Shown here piece by piece: positions 8,474 to 18,384 of a DNA stretch of 64,000 nt. A model generated the notes under the pieces. That model saw nothing but the letters and a program-made list of their open reading frames with translations, was not told the origin of the DNA and made no database searches. Within the stretch, counting starts at the first letter, position 1. Each line of letters opens with the position of its first letter. The stretch lies in NCBI GenBank assembly GCA_902595065.1, contig CACJOM010000003.1, positions 1 through 64,000 of the forward strand. Reading direction: 5' to 3'. This DNA is from an uncultured SAR86 cluster bacterium. GTDB lineage: Bacteria > Pseudomonadota > Gammaproteobacteria > Magnimaribacterales > D2472. The position numbers and the translations under genes were made by a program.

Positions 8474-9365
8474 CTTCTTCAAAAGATTCTCTTATGAGGC
8501 CTCTCATCCAAATATGAGATCCATCATTATCATCACTGCTGTGCCAAATTAAATATTGTTCTAATGGGGGAACATGTATGGGAATTTCAAGGTAGCTAAG
8601 CCCATGTTTTTTTGCAAAAGTTTCTGAACAAAGCAAACACAGGTCAGTTGATCTTACTATCTCAGGAGTTACTTGATAATGCTGAGACCTCAGCGCAATT
8701 TCTGGCTGTAATTGCATTTTCTGCATTTCCATTTCGACAACAGATGCACCTCTTTTTCTGTTGGAGATATTAATGTATTTTAATTTTAGCATCTCGTCTA
8801 ATGTCATCTCTTGAATTTTTGATACAGGATGGTTTGCTCGATGCGCCACGACAAATTTATCAGAGAAAACTTTCATGGAATTTGTATCTTTTGAGTTGGG
8901 TATGAATGGATCAACAGCAAAGCTTAGTTCATTTGTTGCAAGCGCATGAGGAACTTGATCTCTGGCTGAGTAGTAACACTCAAGTTTAATATTTGGAGCT
9001 TGTTTTTCCATTTTTCCCATAAGGATTGCAAGAATTCTACCTTCGTTAATATCACCAAGAGATATTCTAAAAGTTTTTTGGCTAGTTGCTGGATCAAACT
9101 CATCAGGCTCATTGACGCTTTTTTGCATAAGCTGCAGAGCATTTTGTACATCTTTAATAATATTTTCAGTTTTCTGAGTAGGCACCATACCACTACCTGT
9201 TCTAACAAATAGCTCGTCGTCAAATTTTTCTCTTAATCTAGAAAGAGCGTTGGATACTGCAGGCTGGGTAATGCCAACCACTTCAGCTGCTTTGGTGAGG
9301 CTTCCTTCAGTATAAATTGAGTTCATAATGACAAACAGATTTAAATCAAAAGAACTTATTTTCAT
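8460..9365 (-). CDS. LysR-family transcriptional regulator
   Basis: A 301-residue regulator with an N-terminal winged helix-turn-helix (residues about 5-65, including GSLTKAAEVVGITQPAVSNALSRLR split over two helices) and a C-terminal effector-binding domain of the periplasmic-binding-protein fold (residues about 90-295). It is divergent from the acyl-CoA dehydrogenase gene across a 137-base AT-rich gap, the usual arrangement for a LysR regulator and its target. The effector is unknown. The gene's 3' end overlaps the methyltransferase gene. Confidence 0.88.
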   Translation of the reverse strand: MKISSFDLNLFVIMNSIYTEGSLTKAAEVVGITQPAVSNALSRLREKFDDELFVRTGSGMVPTQKTENIIKDVQNALQLMQKSVNEPDEFDPATSQKTFRISLGDINEGRILAILMGKMEKQAPNIKLECYYSARDQVPHALATNELSFAVDPFIPNSKDTNSMKVFSDKFVVAHRANHPVSKIQEMTLDEMLKLKYINISNRKRGASVVEMEMQKMQLQPEIALRSQHYQVTPEIVRSTDLCLLCSETFAKKHGLSYLEIPIHVPPLEQYLIWHSSDDNDGSHIWMRGLIRESFEEVSSL

Positions 9366-9502
9366 TTTTTAGCAATCCTATAGCTTTGCAACTTGCTTAC
9401 AGTTATTATGGTTATAAACAGATTAGTTAGTAATAATAAAGTTATTTCATAACATTCACAATACTTATATTATAAATAACATCCATTAATAAGGGGTAAA
9501 TA

Positions 9503-10759
9503 ATGAGAGATTTAAGACCAGAGGTTCAAGCCTTTCTCGATAGAGTGTCAGAATTTATAGACACTGAAATCAGGCCTAATGAAGCAACATATGCTCAGCA
9601 AGTAGAAGAAGGGGGTCGTTGGTGTGTCCCGCCAGTTATGGAGGAGATGAAAGCCAAAGCAAAGGCTGAAGGATTGTGGAATTTTTTCTTGCCAGGGTAC
9701 GAGGGAGAGTTTGGAACTGGTTTAAGTAACTTTGAGTATTCTCATCTTGCAGAGAAAATGGGAGCAGTTGGCATTGCATCTGAGGTTTTTAATTGCTCAG
9801 CTCCAGATACTGGCAACATGGAAGTTTTGGAGAGGTATGGCTCAGAGGAGCAAAAAGAAACATGGTTAAAGCCATTGCTAGCTGGAGAAATTAGGTCTGC
9901 ATTTGGCATGACTGAGCCTGGAGTAGCTTCTTCAGATGCAACTAACATGGCTGCTACAGCAGTTCTTGATGGGGATGAATACGTTATCAATGGCGAGAAG
10001 TGGTGGACATCTGGCGCAGGAGATCCACGTTGTAAAATTATCGTCTTTATGTGTGTAACTGATCAAGATCCTGACTCTCCAAGACATAAAAGACATTCTC
10101 AAATCCTTGTGCCTATGGATTCTGAAGGTATAGAAGTAAGAAAAATGATGGAAGTATTTGGTTGGGACGATGCGCCTCATGGACATGCCCATCTTAAATT
10201 TACAAATGTGAGAGTTCCTAAAAGCAACATGATTCTTGGTGAAGGCAGAGGTTTTGAAATAGCACAAGGCCGACTTGGACCAGGTAGAATTCATCATTGT
10301 ATGAGAGCAGTTGGACTAGGTGAGAGAGCATTGCAGATGATGTGTGAAAGATCTCAAAGTAGGGTTGCATTTGGCAAGCCATTATCTCAACTTGGTGGCA
10401 ATATGGATATTATCGCTAATTCAAGGATTGAATTAAACATGGCTAGACTTTTAACTTTGCAGGCAGCGCATATGATGGATACTGTTGGCAATAAAGTAGC
10501 TGCAAGTGAGATTGCTCAAATTAAAGTCATTGTTCCAAATATTGTTTGTGATGTAATTGATCGGGCTATTCAAATGCACGGCGGTGCAGGTGTATCTCAA
10601 GTTTTCCCTCTTGCAAGAATGTATGCTGGTATGAGAACTTTACGACTTGCTGACGGGCCAGATGAGGTACACAGAAGATCAGTTGCAAGGTATGAGCTTG
10701 GAAAGTATTCTGAATATGATAAATCAAAAGTAGAATCATCTAATGTCAGCAGGTCCTAA
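9503..10759 (+). CDS. Acyl-CoA dehydrogenase family protein
   Basis: FAD-dependent enzyme of 418 residues that introduces a double bond into an acyl-CoA. The FAD/substrate segment [15 protein letters not shown] and the following GEKWWTSGA are the standard mid-domain motifs. The C-terminal helical domain contains [17 protein letters not shown] and LADGPDEVH. The GPDEVH ending and the size match the ACAD10/ACAD11-like branch of acyl-CoA dehydrogenases. The purine stretch AAGGGG precedes the ATG. The divergent LysR gene is a plausible regulator. The chain-length preference is unknown. Confidence 0.88.
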   Translation: MRDLRPEVQAFLDRVSEFIDTEIRPNEATYAQQVEEGGRWCVPPVMEEMKAKAKAEGLWNFFLPGYEGEFGTGLSNFEYSHLAEKMGAVGIASEVFNCSAPDTGNMEVLERYGSEEQKETWLKPLLAGEIRSAFGMTEPGVASSDATNMAATAVLDGDEYVINGEKWWTSGAGDPRCKIIVFMCVTDQDPDSPRHKRHSQILVPMDSEGIEVRKMMEVFGWDDAPHGHAHLKFTNVRVPKSNMILGEGRGFEIAQGRLGPGRIHHCMRAVGLGERALQMMCERSQSRVAFGKPLSQLGGNMDIIANSRIELNMARLLTLQAAHMMDTVGNKVAASEIAQIKVIVPNIVCDVIDRAIQMHGGAGVSQVFPLARMYAGMRTLRLADGPDEVHRRSVARYELGKYSEYDKSKVESSNVSRS

Positions 10760-10766
10760 TAGATAA

Positions 10767-12170
10767 TTGAGTAACAACTTAATTTTTTATGATACTGAGA
10801 CAACTGGCTTAATAAAAGATTTTGCCCAGATACTCCAGTGTGGCTCAATCCAGACAAATCGCAATTTAGAAATTCAAGATGAACAAAATCTAGGATGTGC
10901 TCCATTACCATGGGCCATACCCCATCCGATGGCAATGGTTACTAATAAGAAAACACACCTCTTTAATTCTAATGTTTCTCATTATGAGATGATGAGAGAC
11001 CTAAATCGTCAGTGGAGACAATGGACCATTGATGAGCCAGCAGTCTTTATAACCTTTAATGGGATGGCTTATGACGAAGAGTTAGTGCGAAGACAATTTT
11101 ATTGGAATTTATTTGAATCATATCTTACAAACACTAATGGAAACAGCCGCTTGGATCTTTTATTAATGATGAATAATGTTGCTGCATTTTTTCCTGACCT
11201 TTTGAATATCCCTCTTCATGATGGAGGCCCGGCGATTAGTTTAAAGCAAGCAGATTTGGCTGAGGCCAATGGTATTGAAATTGGCGATGCTCATGATGCA
11301 ATTGCTGATTGTAAACTGATGATATCTCTTCTTGAGATCATCAATAGGAAAAAGCCTGAATTGCTAGATTTTTTTCTCAGCATTTCATCTAAGGCAGGTG
11401 TTCAAGAAGAAGTTAAAAAATCTGGGTTTTTGTGTTTAGGAGAGGTCTTCAGACGAGAAGTTTTTAGATATCCTGTAGTTCCTTGTGGAAGCAAAGCTCC
11501 AAATGACTTAATGTTTTTTGATTTAAGTTATGAGCCAGAAGAAATATTTGATCTTGATACTCAAGAAGTTTATTCACTGGTACAAAAACCAGGAAAATCT
11601 GGACCCTTTAAAAAATATGGCATCAATAAAACAATACCTATATGCCCTAGTTCAATGATTGATGATAAAAATGCTTTTGATATGGATATTACTGTTTTAG
11701 AGGAAAGGGCTAAACAAGTTAGAGAAAATATAGATTTTCAATCGCTTGTCAGCCAAGCGATGGCAGATAAAATCACTAATTGGAATAATGAATATGATCA
11801 CATCGAGCAAATGATTTATGCAGGTGGTTTTCCCTCTAAAGAAGACAAAGATTTAATGGCAGATTTTCATCGAATTGACTCTGCAGAAGAGAGAATTAAA
11901 ATTTGTCGTAATATTTCTGATGAACGTCATAGATTATTTGCAGAAAGATTAATTTGCCAGTTTTATCCTCAAGTAGCTCCTGAAGATATGATGAATCGTT
12001 ATCAATCACTTATTACTCAAAGACTTAATGAGGAAGGTCCTTGGGGCTCAATGGGCAAAGTCATGTCAGATTTAGAAAAGCTTCTTGAAAAAAAGAATTC
12101 TGCAGAAACTCAAAGCATTCTTGAGGAGACAAAGGAATTTCTCACTAAAAGATCAATCTCTATAGATTAG
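10767..12170 (+). CDS. sbcB: Exodeoxyribonuclease I
   Basis: Processive 3'-5' single-strand DNA exonuclease used in recombination and mismatch repair. The DEDDh active site is visible as FYDTETTG near the N-terminus and HDAIADCKLM near residue 178, followed by the SH3-like and helical domains; the 467-residue length fits the family. The start is a TTG 7 bases after the acyl-CoA dehydrogenase stop; it is accepted because the DTETTG motif lies only a few residues later and no ATG precedes it. The tail is rich in Lys and Glu. Probably read through from the upstream gene. Confidence 0.92.
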   Translation: MSNNLIFYDTETTGLIKDFAQILQCGSIQTNRNLEIQDEQNLGCAPLPWAIPHPMAMVTNKKTHLFNSNVSHYEMMRDLNRQWRQWTIDEPAVFITFNGMAYDEELVRRQFYWNLFESYLTNTNGNSRLDLLLMMNNVAAFFPDLLNIPLHDGGPAISLKQADLAEANGIEIGDAHDAIADCKLMISLLEIINRKKPELLDFFLSISSKAGVQEEVKKSGFLCLGEVFRREVFRYPVVPCGSKAPNDLMFFDLSYEPEEIFDLDTQEVYSLVQKPGKSGPFKKYGINKTIPICPSSMIDDKNAFDMDITVLEERAKQVRENIDFQSLVSQAMADKITNWNNEYDHIEQMIYAGGFPSKEDKDLMADFHRIDSAEERIKICRNISDERHRLFAERLICQFYPQVAPEDMMNRYQSLITQRLNEEGPWGSMGKVMSDLEKLLEKKNSAETQSILEETKEFLTKRSISID

Positions 12171-12222
12171 ATACCTAAAATTCCATACAAATATCTACAA
12201 CTTTGAATTCTAGATTATAGAA

Positions 12223-12250
12223 ATGACAATTTATCATTTTTATGTATACT
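12223..12250 (+). promoter_or_regulatory. Candidate sigma-70 promoter for the HTH gene
   Basis: ATGACA at 12223-12228 and TATACT at 12245-12250 are spaced by 16 bases, a good match to -35 and -10 elements. They sit in the gap after sbcB, 31 bases upstream of the HTH gene start at 12282. Confidence 0.4.
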
Positions 12251-12281
12251 TATAGGTTCGTTTTAAATTATTAGATATTAG

Positions 12282-12557
12282 ATGCACTCAATTGCAAATG
12301 AAGTTAACCTAAAGCCCTGTCTTAGATCAGCACAAACATGCAAGATTGGAAAAATATTTTTGGAGAGGAGAAAATTATTATCTTTATCTGAATCTGAGGT
12401 AGCTTCTAAATTATGCATAAATATAAACTACATTAAGGGTATAGAACATGGAGACTATTCCATTTTTCCAGCAAGAGTATTTGCTTTGCAGTATTTCCGT
12501 AAGTATGCAGAATTCCTAAATTTAAAATTAAACTTTTTTGATATCTATAACTCTTAG
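12282..12557 (+). CDS. Small RodZ-type helix-turn-helix protein
   Basis: A 91-residue protein consisting almost only of one helix-turn-helix of the RodZ/HTH_25 type: residues about 22-85 contain IGKIFLERRKLLSLSESEVASKL over the first helices, then INYIKGIEHGDYSIFPA and the tail FALQYFRKYAEFLN. Full RodZ proteins add a membrane helix and periplasmic domain; both are absent here. The tRNA-Val gene follows. It may bind DNA, or may be a truncated relative of a cytoskeletal adaptor. Function unknown. Confidence 0.7.
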   Translation: MHSIANEVNLKPCLRSAQTCKIGKIFLERRKLLSLSESEVASKLCININYIKGIEHGDYSIFPARVFALQYFRKYAEFLNLKLNFFDIYNS

Positions 12558-12617
12558 AAAAATCTCCAATTCTTTGTTCAACTAGATTTTAGGCTTATCT
12601 TATTATTTGTCTAGCTG

Positions 12618-12623
12618 TATAAT
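12618..12623 (+). promoter_or_regulatory. -10 element of tRNA-Val(GAC)
   Basis: A consensus TATAAT ends 11 bases before the mature tRNA 5' end. The -35 region (around 12595, TTATCT) is weak. Confidence 0.4.
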
Positions 12624-12634
12624 ATTTGGCGTTT

Positions 12635-12713
12635 AGACCCGTAGCTCAGTTTTGGTTAGAGCGTCGCATTGACATTGCGAAGGTCGATGGTTCGAGTCCA
12701 TTCGGGTCTACCA
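12635..12713 (+). tRNA. tRNA-Val (anticodon GAC)
   Basis: Cloverleaf with acceptor arms AGACCCG and CGGGTCT, discriminator A and encoded CCA. The anticodon stem is TCGCA/TGCGA around the loop TTGACAT, giving anticodon GAC. The T arm has TTCGAGT. The D loop is two bases longer than in the E. coli homologue. The alpha/beta hydrolase gene starts 16 bases later. Confidence 0.95.
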
Positions 12714-12729
12714 ATTTTGAGCCTAAGCA

Positions 12730-13458
12730 ATGATAAATTCAGAAATATATTTTCAAAATTTTGAATCAATTGATAAAGAAAAAAAATCAATACTTTTTAT
12801 TGCAGGTGCTGGCATGGACCATAGATTGGTTAGATCGCTGAAGTTACCCGATTCGGAGTTTAATAAACCTCTAATTATTGATTTGCCTGGGCATGGGGAC
12901 TCAAAAGGCTCCTCATGTAACACCATTAACTCTTATAGTAAGTTCTTGATTGATTGTTTGGAAACCTATGATCTTAATAATTTAAGCTTGTGTGGCCACA
13001 GTATGGGCGGATTGATTGCTCTTGAAATGGCAATGCAAAAAAAGTTACCAGTGCAATCTATAGTTCTGGTAAATAGTATTTATCCCACCAGAGTTGCTGA
13101 GCCGCTGCTTGCAAAAGCTAGGGTAAGTAATGGTGATGCAGCCGACTTTATTATTAAATATGGACTTCATAAAAGATTGTTAGGTATAAAAAATGCTTTT
13201 TCTGAGGAAGATGATTTGGTTATGCTAGATGATTTAGAAGCTTGTAATAGTTATCAATTGGATTTAAATAATATCAAGGATCTTGAAATCCCAATATCAA
13301 TTATTCTTGGTGACAAAGATAGGTTGGTTGATTTGAAAGCCGTTGATAAGTTTTCTGATGAAGTCCCTTCTGAAATTTTTACGATTAATGAAGGTGGACA
13401 CTTTCTATTTTTTGAGCAACCTGATGAATTAAGTAAATTAATTGTAAAAATTATTTAA
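12730..13458 (+). CDS. Alpha/beta hydrolase
   Basis: A 242-residue serine hydrolase. The nucleophile elbow GHSMGG (near residue 90), the acid in LGDKDRLVD and the histidine in GGHFLFFEQPDEL form the expected triad. Size and layout recall BioH, MenH and other small esterases, but no feature fixes the substrate. It starts just after tRNA-Val and may be transcribed with it. Confidence 0.8.
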   Translation: MINSEIYFQNFESIDKEKKSILFIAGAGMDHRLVRSLKLPDSEFNKPLIIDLPGHGDSKGSSCNTINSYSKFLIDCLETYDLNNLSLCGHSMGGLIALEMAMQKKLPVQSIVLVNSIYPTRVAEPLLAKARVSNGDAADFIIKYGLHKRLLGIKNAFSEEDDLVMLDDLEACNSYQLDLNNIKDLEIPISIILGDKDRLVDLKAVDKFSDEVPSEIFTINEGGHFLFFEQPDELSKLIVKII

Positions 13459-13540
13459 GTTAAGAGCCCAAAAATATACTGTACAAAACATACTTTTTGA
13501 CCAGCCAGATAGATTTTCTTGTATTAGACTTGAATCATTT

Positions 13541-15307
13541 TTATGTCCATACAAATAAAATCATAGGTATTGAGATGGCTACAATCACAAATTCAAGGGG
13601 TAATCCAAGACGCCAGTAATCACCAAATTTATAGTTTCCAGGCGCCATCACCAAGGTATTACATTGGTGCCCGATAGGCGACAAGAATGCACAGCTGGCA
13701 CCAACCGCCACTGCCATCAAGAAAGGCTCAACAGGCTGTCCAACTTGCAATGCAAGATTAGCTGCAATTGGCGCCATGATTACAGCTGTAGCTGCATTAT
13801 TCACGATATCTGAGACAAACATAGTAATAACTAAAATCATTAAGAGTAACCATGGTAAAGCCATCCCTTCAGTGCTTGCAGATATAAAGTTTGCAATATT
13901 CAATGATATTCCAGAAGTTTCAAGTGCTTGACCAACTGGAATCATGGCAGCAAGCATTACAACCACCGGCCACTCAATATTCCTATATAAATTTCCATTC
14001 AAAACTTTAATAGATATAAAAGCGATGACACATAATAAAAATGCCACCACTATATCAATTACATTAAATGCAGTTAATCCGATTGCAAGACTAAAAAAGA
14101 TTAAGCTTTTAAGTAATCGACTTCTGCTGGGTATGGTTTGAAGATCTCTTTCCATTAAGGGCATCAAACCTAAATGTTTAATTCTTTCTTTTACTCCCTC
14201 ATCATCTATAGTTCTCACACCAAGCAGAAGCACATCTCCAATTTTAAATATCTCTCTTGCGAGTCTTGTTCTAAATCTTGCTCCCTGCCTCCATAATCCA
14301 AGCAATGCTAAATCTTCTGAGGCTAGTCTTTTGAGAAATTCATGCTTTCTACCAACGAGTCTTGAACCTGCTGTGACCATGACTTCTATTTCAGCTAAAT
14401 CTGACTCTTGGACCGTGACAAGATCTTCTGCAATCTCAAATCCAAGAGCCTCTTGAATGGTGGAAATATCATCTGGAGATGTCTTAATTACCAATATTTG
14501 ACCAGGCTGAATTTTTTTACTCATCGAAACCCTTGAAACTCCACCATTTTGATTCACCACTCCAAGGACTTCGGTTTCCGGACCTGAAATTTTCTTTATC
14601 TCAGATAACCTTAATCCTATAGCCTTGCTATCTTCTTTCACCGTGACTTCAAACAGGTAATTTTTTAAATCAATCAGCCTAGTTGTGTCATTAGCATTAT
14701 CGCGAACCTTTACAAACCTATATCCAATAAATGCAATGAATAAGACACCTAGAATACTTACTGCTAGACCAACAAAAGAGTAGTCAAAGAAATTAAAAGC
14801 AACACCAGTATATTCTTGTCTATATTGAGCAATAATAATATTTGGAGGTGTGCCTATAACAGTATTCATGCCACCAAGAATACTTGCAAAAGCCAGTGGC
14901 ATAAGAAATTTTGAAGGATTCCATTCCATTTTTTGACAAAGAGATAATGTAATTGGTAGAAGTAAAGCCATGGCACCAATGTTGTTCATAAATGAAGATA
15001 AAAATGCTGCAACAACCATGATCATGATCATGTATTGATTTTCCGAAAGAGTTAAGCGAGATATTAAGTTACCAGCTAAACTGACCATTCCTGCTTCTTG
15101 TAAGCCTCTGCTGATTAAAAGTACTAGCGCAACAGTAATAACGGCTGGGTGTCCAAACCCTGAAAAAGCACTTTCTGCAGGCACTACACCAAATAATACC
15201 AATGCAGCCAAACATACCAATGTTACTCCGTCATAGCGCCATTTGCCCCAAATCAGAAGAACCATCAATACTGCCAATGTGGTAGCTAGAATTGTTTGAT
15301 CCGACAC
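13541..15307 (-). CDS. SLC13 (DASS) family permease with two TrkA-C domains
   Basis: A 588-residue inner-membrane transporter. Two blocks of membrane helices (residues about 5-200 and 400-588) flank a cytoplasmic pair of TrkA-C (RCK_C) domains at about 205-380. The first half contains MNNIGAMALLLPI and GTPPNIIIAQ, the second NNAATAVIMAP and SPIGHQCNTLVMAPG; these are the paired hairpin motifs of the divalent anion/sodium symporters. Relatives move sulfate, dicarboxylates or other anions using Na+. The C-terminal motif is typical of sulfate-type permeases in marine bacteria, but the substrate is not certain. It is divergent from the K+ channel gene. Confidence 0.85.
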   Translation of the reverse strand: MSDQTILATTLAVLMVLLIWGKWRYDGVTLVCLAALVLFGVVPAESAFSGFGHPAVITVALVLLISRGLQEAGMVSLAGNLISRLTLSENQYMIMIMVVAAFLSSFMNNIGAMALLLPITLSLCQKMEWNPSKFLMPLAFASILGGMNTVIGTPPNIIIAQYRQEYTGVAFNFFDYSFVGLAVSILGVLFIAFIGYRFVKVRDNANDTTRLIDLKNYLFEVTVKEDSKAIGLRLSEIKKISGPETEVLGVVNQNGGVSRVSMSKKIQPGQILVIKTSPDDISTIQEALGFEIAEDLVTVQESDLAEIEVMVTAGSRLVGRKHEFLKRLASEDLALLGLWRQGARFRTRLAREIFKIGDVLLLGVRTIDDEGVKERIKHLGLMPLMERDLQTIPSRSRLLKSLIFFSLAIGLTAFNVIDIVVAFLLCVIAFISIKVLNGNLYRNIEWPVVVMLAAMIPVGQALETSGISLNIANFISASTEGMALPWLLLMILVITMFVSDIVNNAATAVIMAPIAANLALQVGQPVEPFLMAVAVGASCAFLSPIGHQCNTLVMAPGNYKFGDYWRLGLPLEFVIVAISIPMILFVWT

Positions 15308-15431
15308 GACTTCTTTTTACCTCTAAATTAATTTCGTCAAGAGTTCATCCTATCAAATAAATAAACTATTTATTGATTAATATTTTAGAGTTAAGTTTTT
15401 TCATATTAAAGACTCAAGTTATAATTTCTTT

Positions 15432-16460
15432 ATGCAAAAAGTATTGGAAAAATTAAATAAGTTTTTTGGGGCGGTCATTGCTCTCAATATCCTTCATCAA
15501 ATCATATCCAGTGCTGGCTATCTAACTATTGAAATGCCTCTTCTGCAGATTTTATATTCTGCATCAATTGGTCTGTTTGCAATAGAGTTTTTTATAAGAG
15601 CTTTTGTAGAACGCAGGGCTTCATTTTTATTGTTAATTGATGGAATGGTTTTAATTAATCAAGTATTTTTTTCTATTTATGACTTAAGAATACTCAGGCT
15701 ATTCAGGCTATTTGATATTTTTAGTCAATCTAGATTTTTATTACCAACAAATACTCTTATCAAAACCATTATTAAGCAACGCAATGCTTTGCTTGGTTCA
15801 CAGATAATGGTGATTTCAATTTTATTGGTTGTTTCAACCTTTATTTATTTTCTTGAATCATCAGTTCAGCCCGATGTTTTTGGAAGTATTCCATCTACTA
15901 TGTGGTGGGGCATAGCAACTCTTACCACTGTGGGCTATGGTGATGTTGTTCCTATGACAGATCTTGGGAAGCTCTTGGCAAGTTTCACTATGCTGGTTGG
16001 AATAGGGATGTTTGCTTTGCCTGCTGCTATTCTTGCATCTGCATATTATGAAGAGATTCAAAAGAAGAATTTCTTAGTCAGTTTTGAGGCCATTGCTTCT
16101 GTTCCACTCTTTCAAGAGCTACCTATTGGAGCAGTTGGTAAAATTAATGAAAAACTTCAAGCAGTCTTAGTCAGTGAACACGAGACTATCTTTTCAAAGG
16201 GAGAAAAGGCTGACTCTATGTTTATCATTGAGTATGGAAAAGTTAAAGTCGAAATTGACAATCCTGTCTATTTGGTTGCAGGTGACTACTTTGGCGAAAT
16301 GGGTTTACTTGGCAACGCACCACGAAATGCGACCATTACAGCAGCAGATGATTCAAAATTGCTTGAATTGACTAAGTCAGATCTGGAAGAGCTTTCGGAA
16401 GAGCATCCGAAACTATTTGAAGAACTCGAGCTTAGTGTTTCTAAAAGAAGCTCGAACTAG
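15432..16460 (+). CDS. Potassium channel with C-terminal cyclic-nucleotide-binding domain
   Basis: A 342-residue six-helix channel. The K+ filter TVGYGD is at residues 166-171. An S4-like segment with R86, R89 and R92 precedes the pore, so voltage sensitivity is possible but with few charges. A cyclic-nucleotide-binding domain spans about 225-335, with the phosphate-binding cassette GEMGLLGNAPRNAT, whose Glu and Arg bind cAMP or cGMP in this family. It thus resembles MloK1-type prokaryotic nucleotide-gated channels. A CHASE2-cyclase is encoded two genes away on the other strand. TATAAT at 15420-15425 ends 6 bases before the ATG and no ribosome binding site is seen, suggesting a leaderless message. 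It overlaps the convergent MscS gene by 4 bases. Confidence 0.88.
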   Translation: MQKVLEKLNKFFGAVIALNILHQIISSAGYLTIEMPLLQILYSASIGLFAIEFFIRAFVERRASFLLLIDGMVLINQVFFSIYDLRILRLFRLFDIFSQSRFLLPTNTLIKTIIKQRNALLGSQIMVISILLVVSTFIYFLESSVQPDVFGSIPSTMWWGIATLTTVGYGDVVPMTDLGKLLASFTMLVGIGMFALPAAILASAYYEEIQKKNFLVSFEAIASVPLFQELPIGAVGKINEKLQAVLVSEHETIFSKGEKADSMFIIEYGKVKVEIDNPVYLVAGDYFGEMGLLGNAPRNATITAADDSKLLELTKSDLEELSEEHPKLFEELELSVSKRSSN

Positions 16461-17623
16461 TCATCTCCTTTATCAGGAGCAGCTTCATGAGATATATCTT
16501 TTGCTTTCAATCCATCTGATGAATAGTCTGCAACATTTAATGGATCAGTGTTTTCTACGTATACAGAGGTAGATGGGTAAGCAAATTCAGAACCATTGTT
16601 TCTCACAATCTTGATAATCTCAAAAATTAGGTTTTGTTTGATTTTTGAAAAATCGGTCAAACCAACTGGGTCTGTATAACAAAGAACTCTTATATCAATA
16701 GAGCTTGAAGCTAACTCATCAGTTCTAGCAAAGGACTCTTGGTTAGGGTTATTAACAAATTCTTCAGAAGTCGTAATAAAGTTGGTTACTTCTTCGCAAA
16801 TTTTTGCTAATTGTTCTTGGGTGGTCGAGTAGATGAGGTTGAGTGTCCAGCTGATTCTTCTATATTCCATGTTGCCGTGATTGATCACCTTCACATCAGA
16901 GAGGTCTTTATTTGGAACAAGCATTGGCGCTGTATCAAACATCCTGACAAGAGTTGATCTAAAACCTATGTCTTCTACCATGCCATGCAGTGAACCGGGC
17001 ACCTCAATTCTGTCACCTGGTTGAAATCTGTTCTCTCCAATGATTAATAATCCAGAGATAAGGTTTTTAAATAAATCTTGAGCACCAAGAGCAACAGCTA
17101 CTGAAAATAAACCGAGACCGGCAACCAGTGGGCCAATTTGAATACCAAAGATATCAAGAATAATACCAAGGCCAATTATCCAGATAATAATCCTTGCCGC
17201 TCTTTCAAGCCACATTGTCATTGATTTAGTTAATATCGCACTAGAAGTAAATGCTTGAAAGATTGGGGCAATGCTATTTGCTAAGGCGCTAAATATAGTA
17301 AATGCAATCATCGCTTTAACCAGATTAGTTGCAAAAGTATCTGCCATACCAGAAAGAGGTAGATAGACAGTTATACAGTAAAGAGCAACTGTTATTGGAA
17401 TGTATCCAAGAGGTTTTTTTAGCGATTCAAGTAAAACGTCATCCACTTCAGAATCTGTCTGATCAGTCAGTTTTTCAAGCCAATTCAGGACTCTGCCAAC
17501 AAAAAAAGCTCTGCTGATAGCCCCTGCTATAAAAATTACCAAAGAGACTATGATCTCAGTAATGCCAATGCCTAGAAAGCCTTCTTCCCAAACATTTGTA
17601 AAAATTTGTATGAATCCTTCCAT
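16457..17623 (-). CDS. MscS-family mechanosensitive ion channel
   Basis: A 388-residue small-conductance mechanosensitive channel. It has several N-terminal helices, the glycine- and alanine-rich pore-lining helix AGLGLFSVAVALGAQ, then the conserved NLISGLLIIGENRFQPGD beta-domain entry and VEDIGFRSTLVRMFD. The C-terminal vestibule is followed by a polar tail. Such channels open under membrane tension and release solutes during osmotic downshift. It is the last gene of the leftward TetR-cyclase-DUF481-MscS series, starting 2 bases after the outer-membrane protein gene, so it is very likely co-transcribed with the cyclase. Confidence 0.9.
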   Translation of the reverse strand: MEGFIQIFTNVWEEGFLGIGITEIIVSLVIFIAGAISRAFFVGRVLNWLEKLTDQTDSEVDDVLLESLKKPLGYIPITVALYCITVYLPLSGMADTFATNLVKAMIAFTIFSALANSIAPIFQAFTSSAILTKSMTMWLERAARIIIWIIGLGIILDIFGIQIGPLVAGLGLFSVAVALGAQDLFKNLISGLLIIGENRFQPGDRIEVPGSLHGMVEDIGFRSTLVRMFDTAPMLVPNKDLSDVKVINHGNMEYRRISWTLNLIYSTTQEQLAKICEEVTNFITTSEEFVNNPNQESFARTDELASSSIDIRVLCYTDPVGLTDFSKIKQNLIFEIIKIVRNNGSEFAYPSTSVYVENTDPLNVADYSSDGLKAKDISHEAAPDKGDD

Positions 17624-17625
17624 AA

Positions 17626-18384
17626 TTAATTAAAGTTGTATGAAAACATAGTGGATATAGATTCATCTGCTTTCTCAGCCAACATGGGCGGGTCTGAGTC
17701 ATGAAAGGATGAATACTGCATCGTTATCTTAAAATTTTCATTTACATTAAAATCTAAGGCTAAAATGATACTTGCTTTATAGTCATTCTCAAAATCATCA
17801 ATGCCCGGTTGAAAGTATACGGTGGGTTTAAGAAAAATATTTTCTGCTACTTCAAAAGAGTTATGAATATAAAAACCTAAACGCTCAGTTGTTTTTGACT
17901 TACCGGTAAGATCAGTTTCATCTTCATTAAGTAAACCCACACCCAAGCGAGCTGAGTCTGATAGTTCGTATCTTAGGCCGCCTCCAAGAACAGATCTTTT
18001 TTTGTAATTTCTAAAAGGATTTTCACTGTATTGAGCAAATACTTCCCAGTTAGAAGCCTCTTCGCCAACAAAGATGTATCTTCCATGCATAAAGGTTGAT
18101 TCATCCATGAGTTTGTCATTAGACTTTCTTTCACTTTGCTGGAGAATTAGAAAAGACTCTGCATCCTCTGAATTATTATCAAATCTGAGTTGCACAGAGT
18201 AAAAGTCTCTATCTCTGTTTCCTCGAGATGCATTGAGATTAGCGCTAATATTTGTAAAAAACCCAACTTCTCCCTCTCGTCGAAGGTCTTCAATATTCAC
18301 AATTGCCTGTCCTAAAACATTTAAAGAGGTTATGCACATCGCAAAGATTGAGAAAAACTTAACTCTATTTATTTGTTGCAACAT
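17626..18384 (-). CDS. DUF481-like outer-membrane protein
   Basis: A secreted protein of 252 residues with a signal peptide (about residues 1-26, ending near VLGQA) followed by alternating amphipathic strands typical of an outer-membrane barrel, ending in the aromatic FSYNFN. It resembles the DUF481/YdiY group of putative salt-induced outer-membrane proteins. The reading frame extends upstream, but the ATG at 18384 is chosen because GGAAGGAG lies 5 bases before it and the signal peptide begins there. It overlaps the cyclase gene's 3' end by 20 bases. Role unknown; its place between cyclase and MscS suggests a link to envelope stress. Confidence 0.65.
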   Translation of the reverse strand: MLQQINRVKFFSIFAMCITSLNVLGQAIVNIEDLRREGEVGFFTNISANLNASRGNRDRDFYSVQLRFDNNSEDAESFLILQQSERKSNDKLMDESTFMHGRYIFVGEEASNWEVFAQYSENPFRNYKKRSVLGGGLRYELSDSARLGVGLLNEDETDLTGKSKTTERLGFYIHNSFEVAENIFLKPTVYFQPGIDDFENDYKASIILALDFNVNENFKITMQYSSFHDSDPPMLAEKADESISTMFSYNFN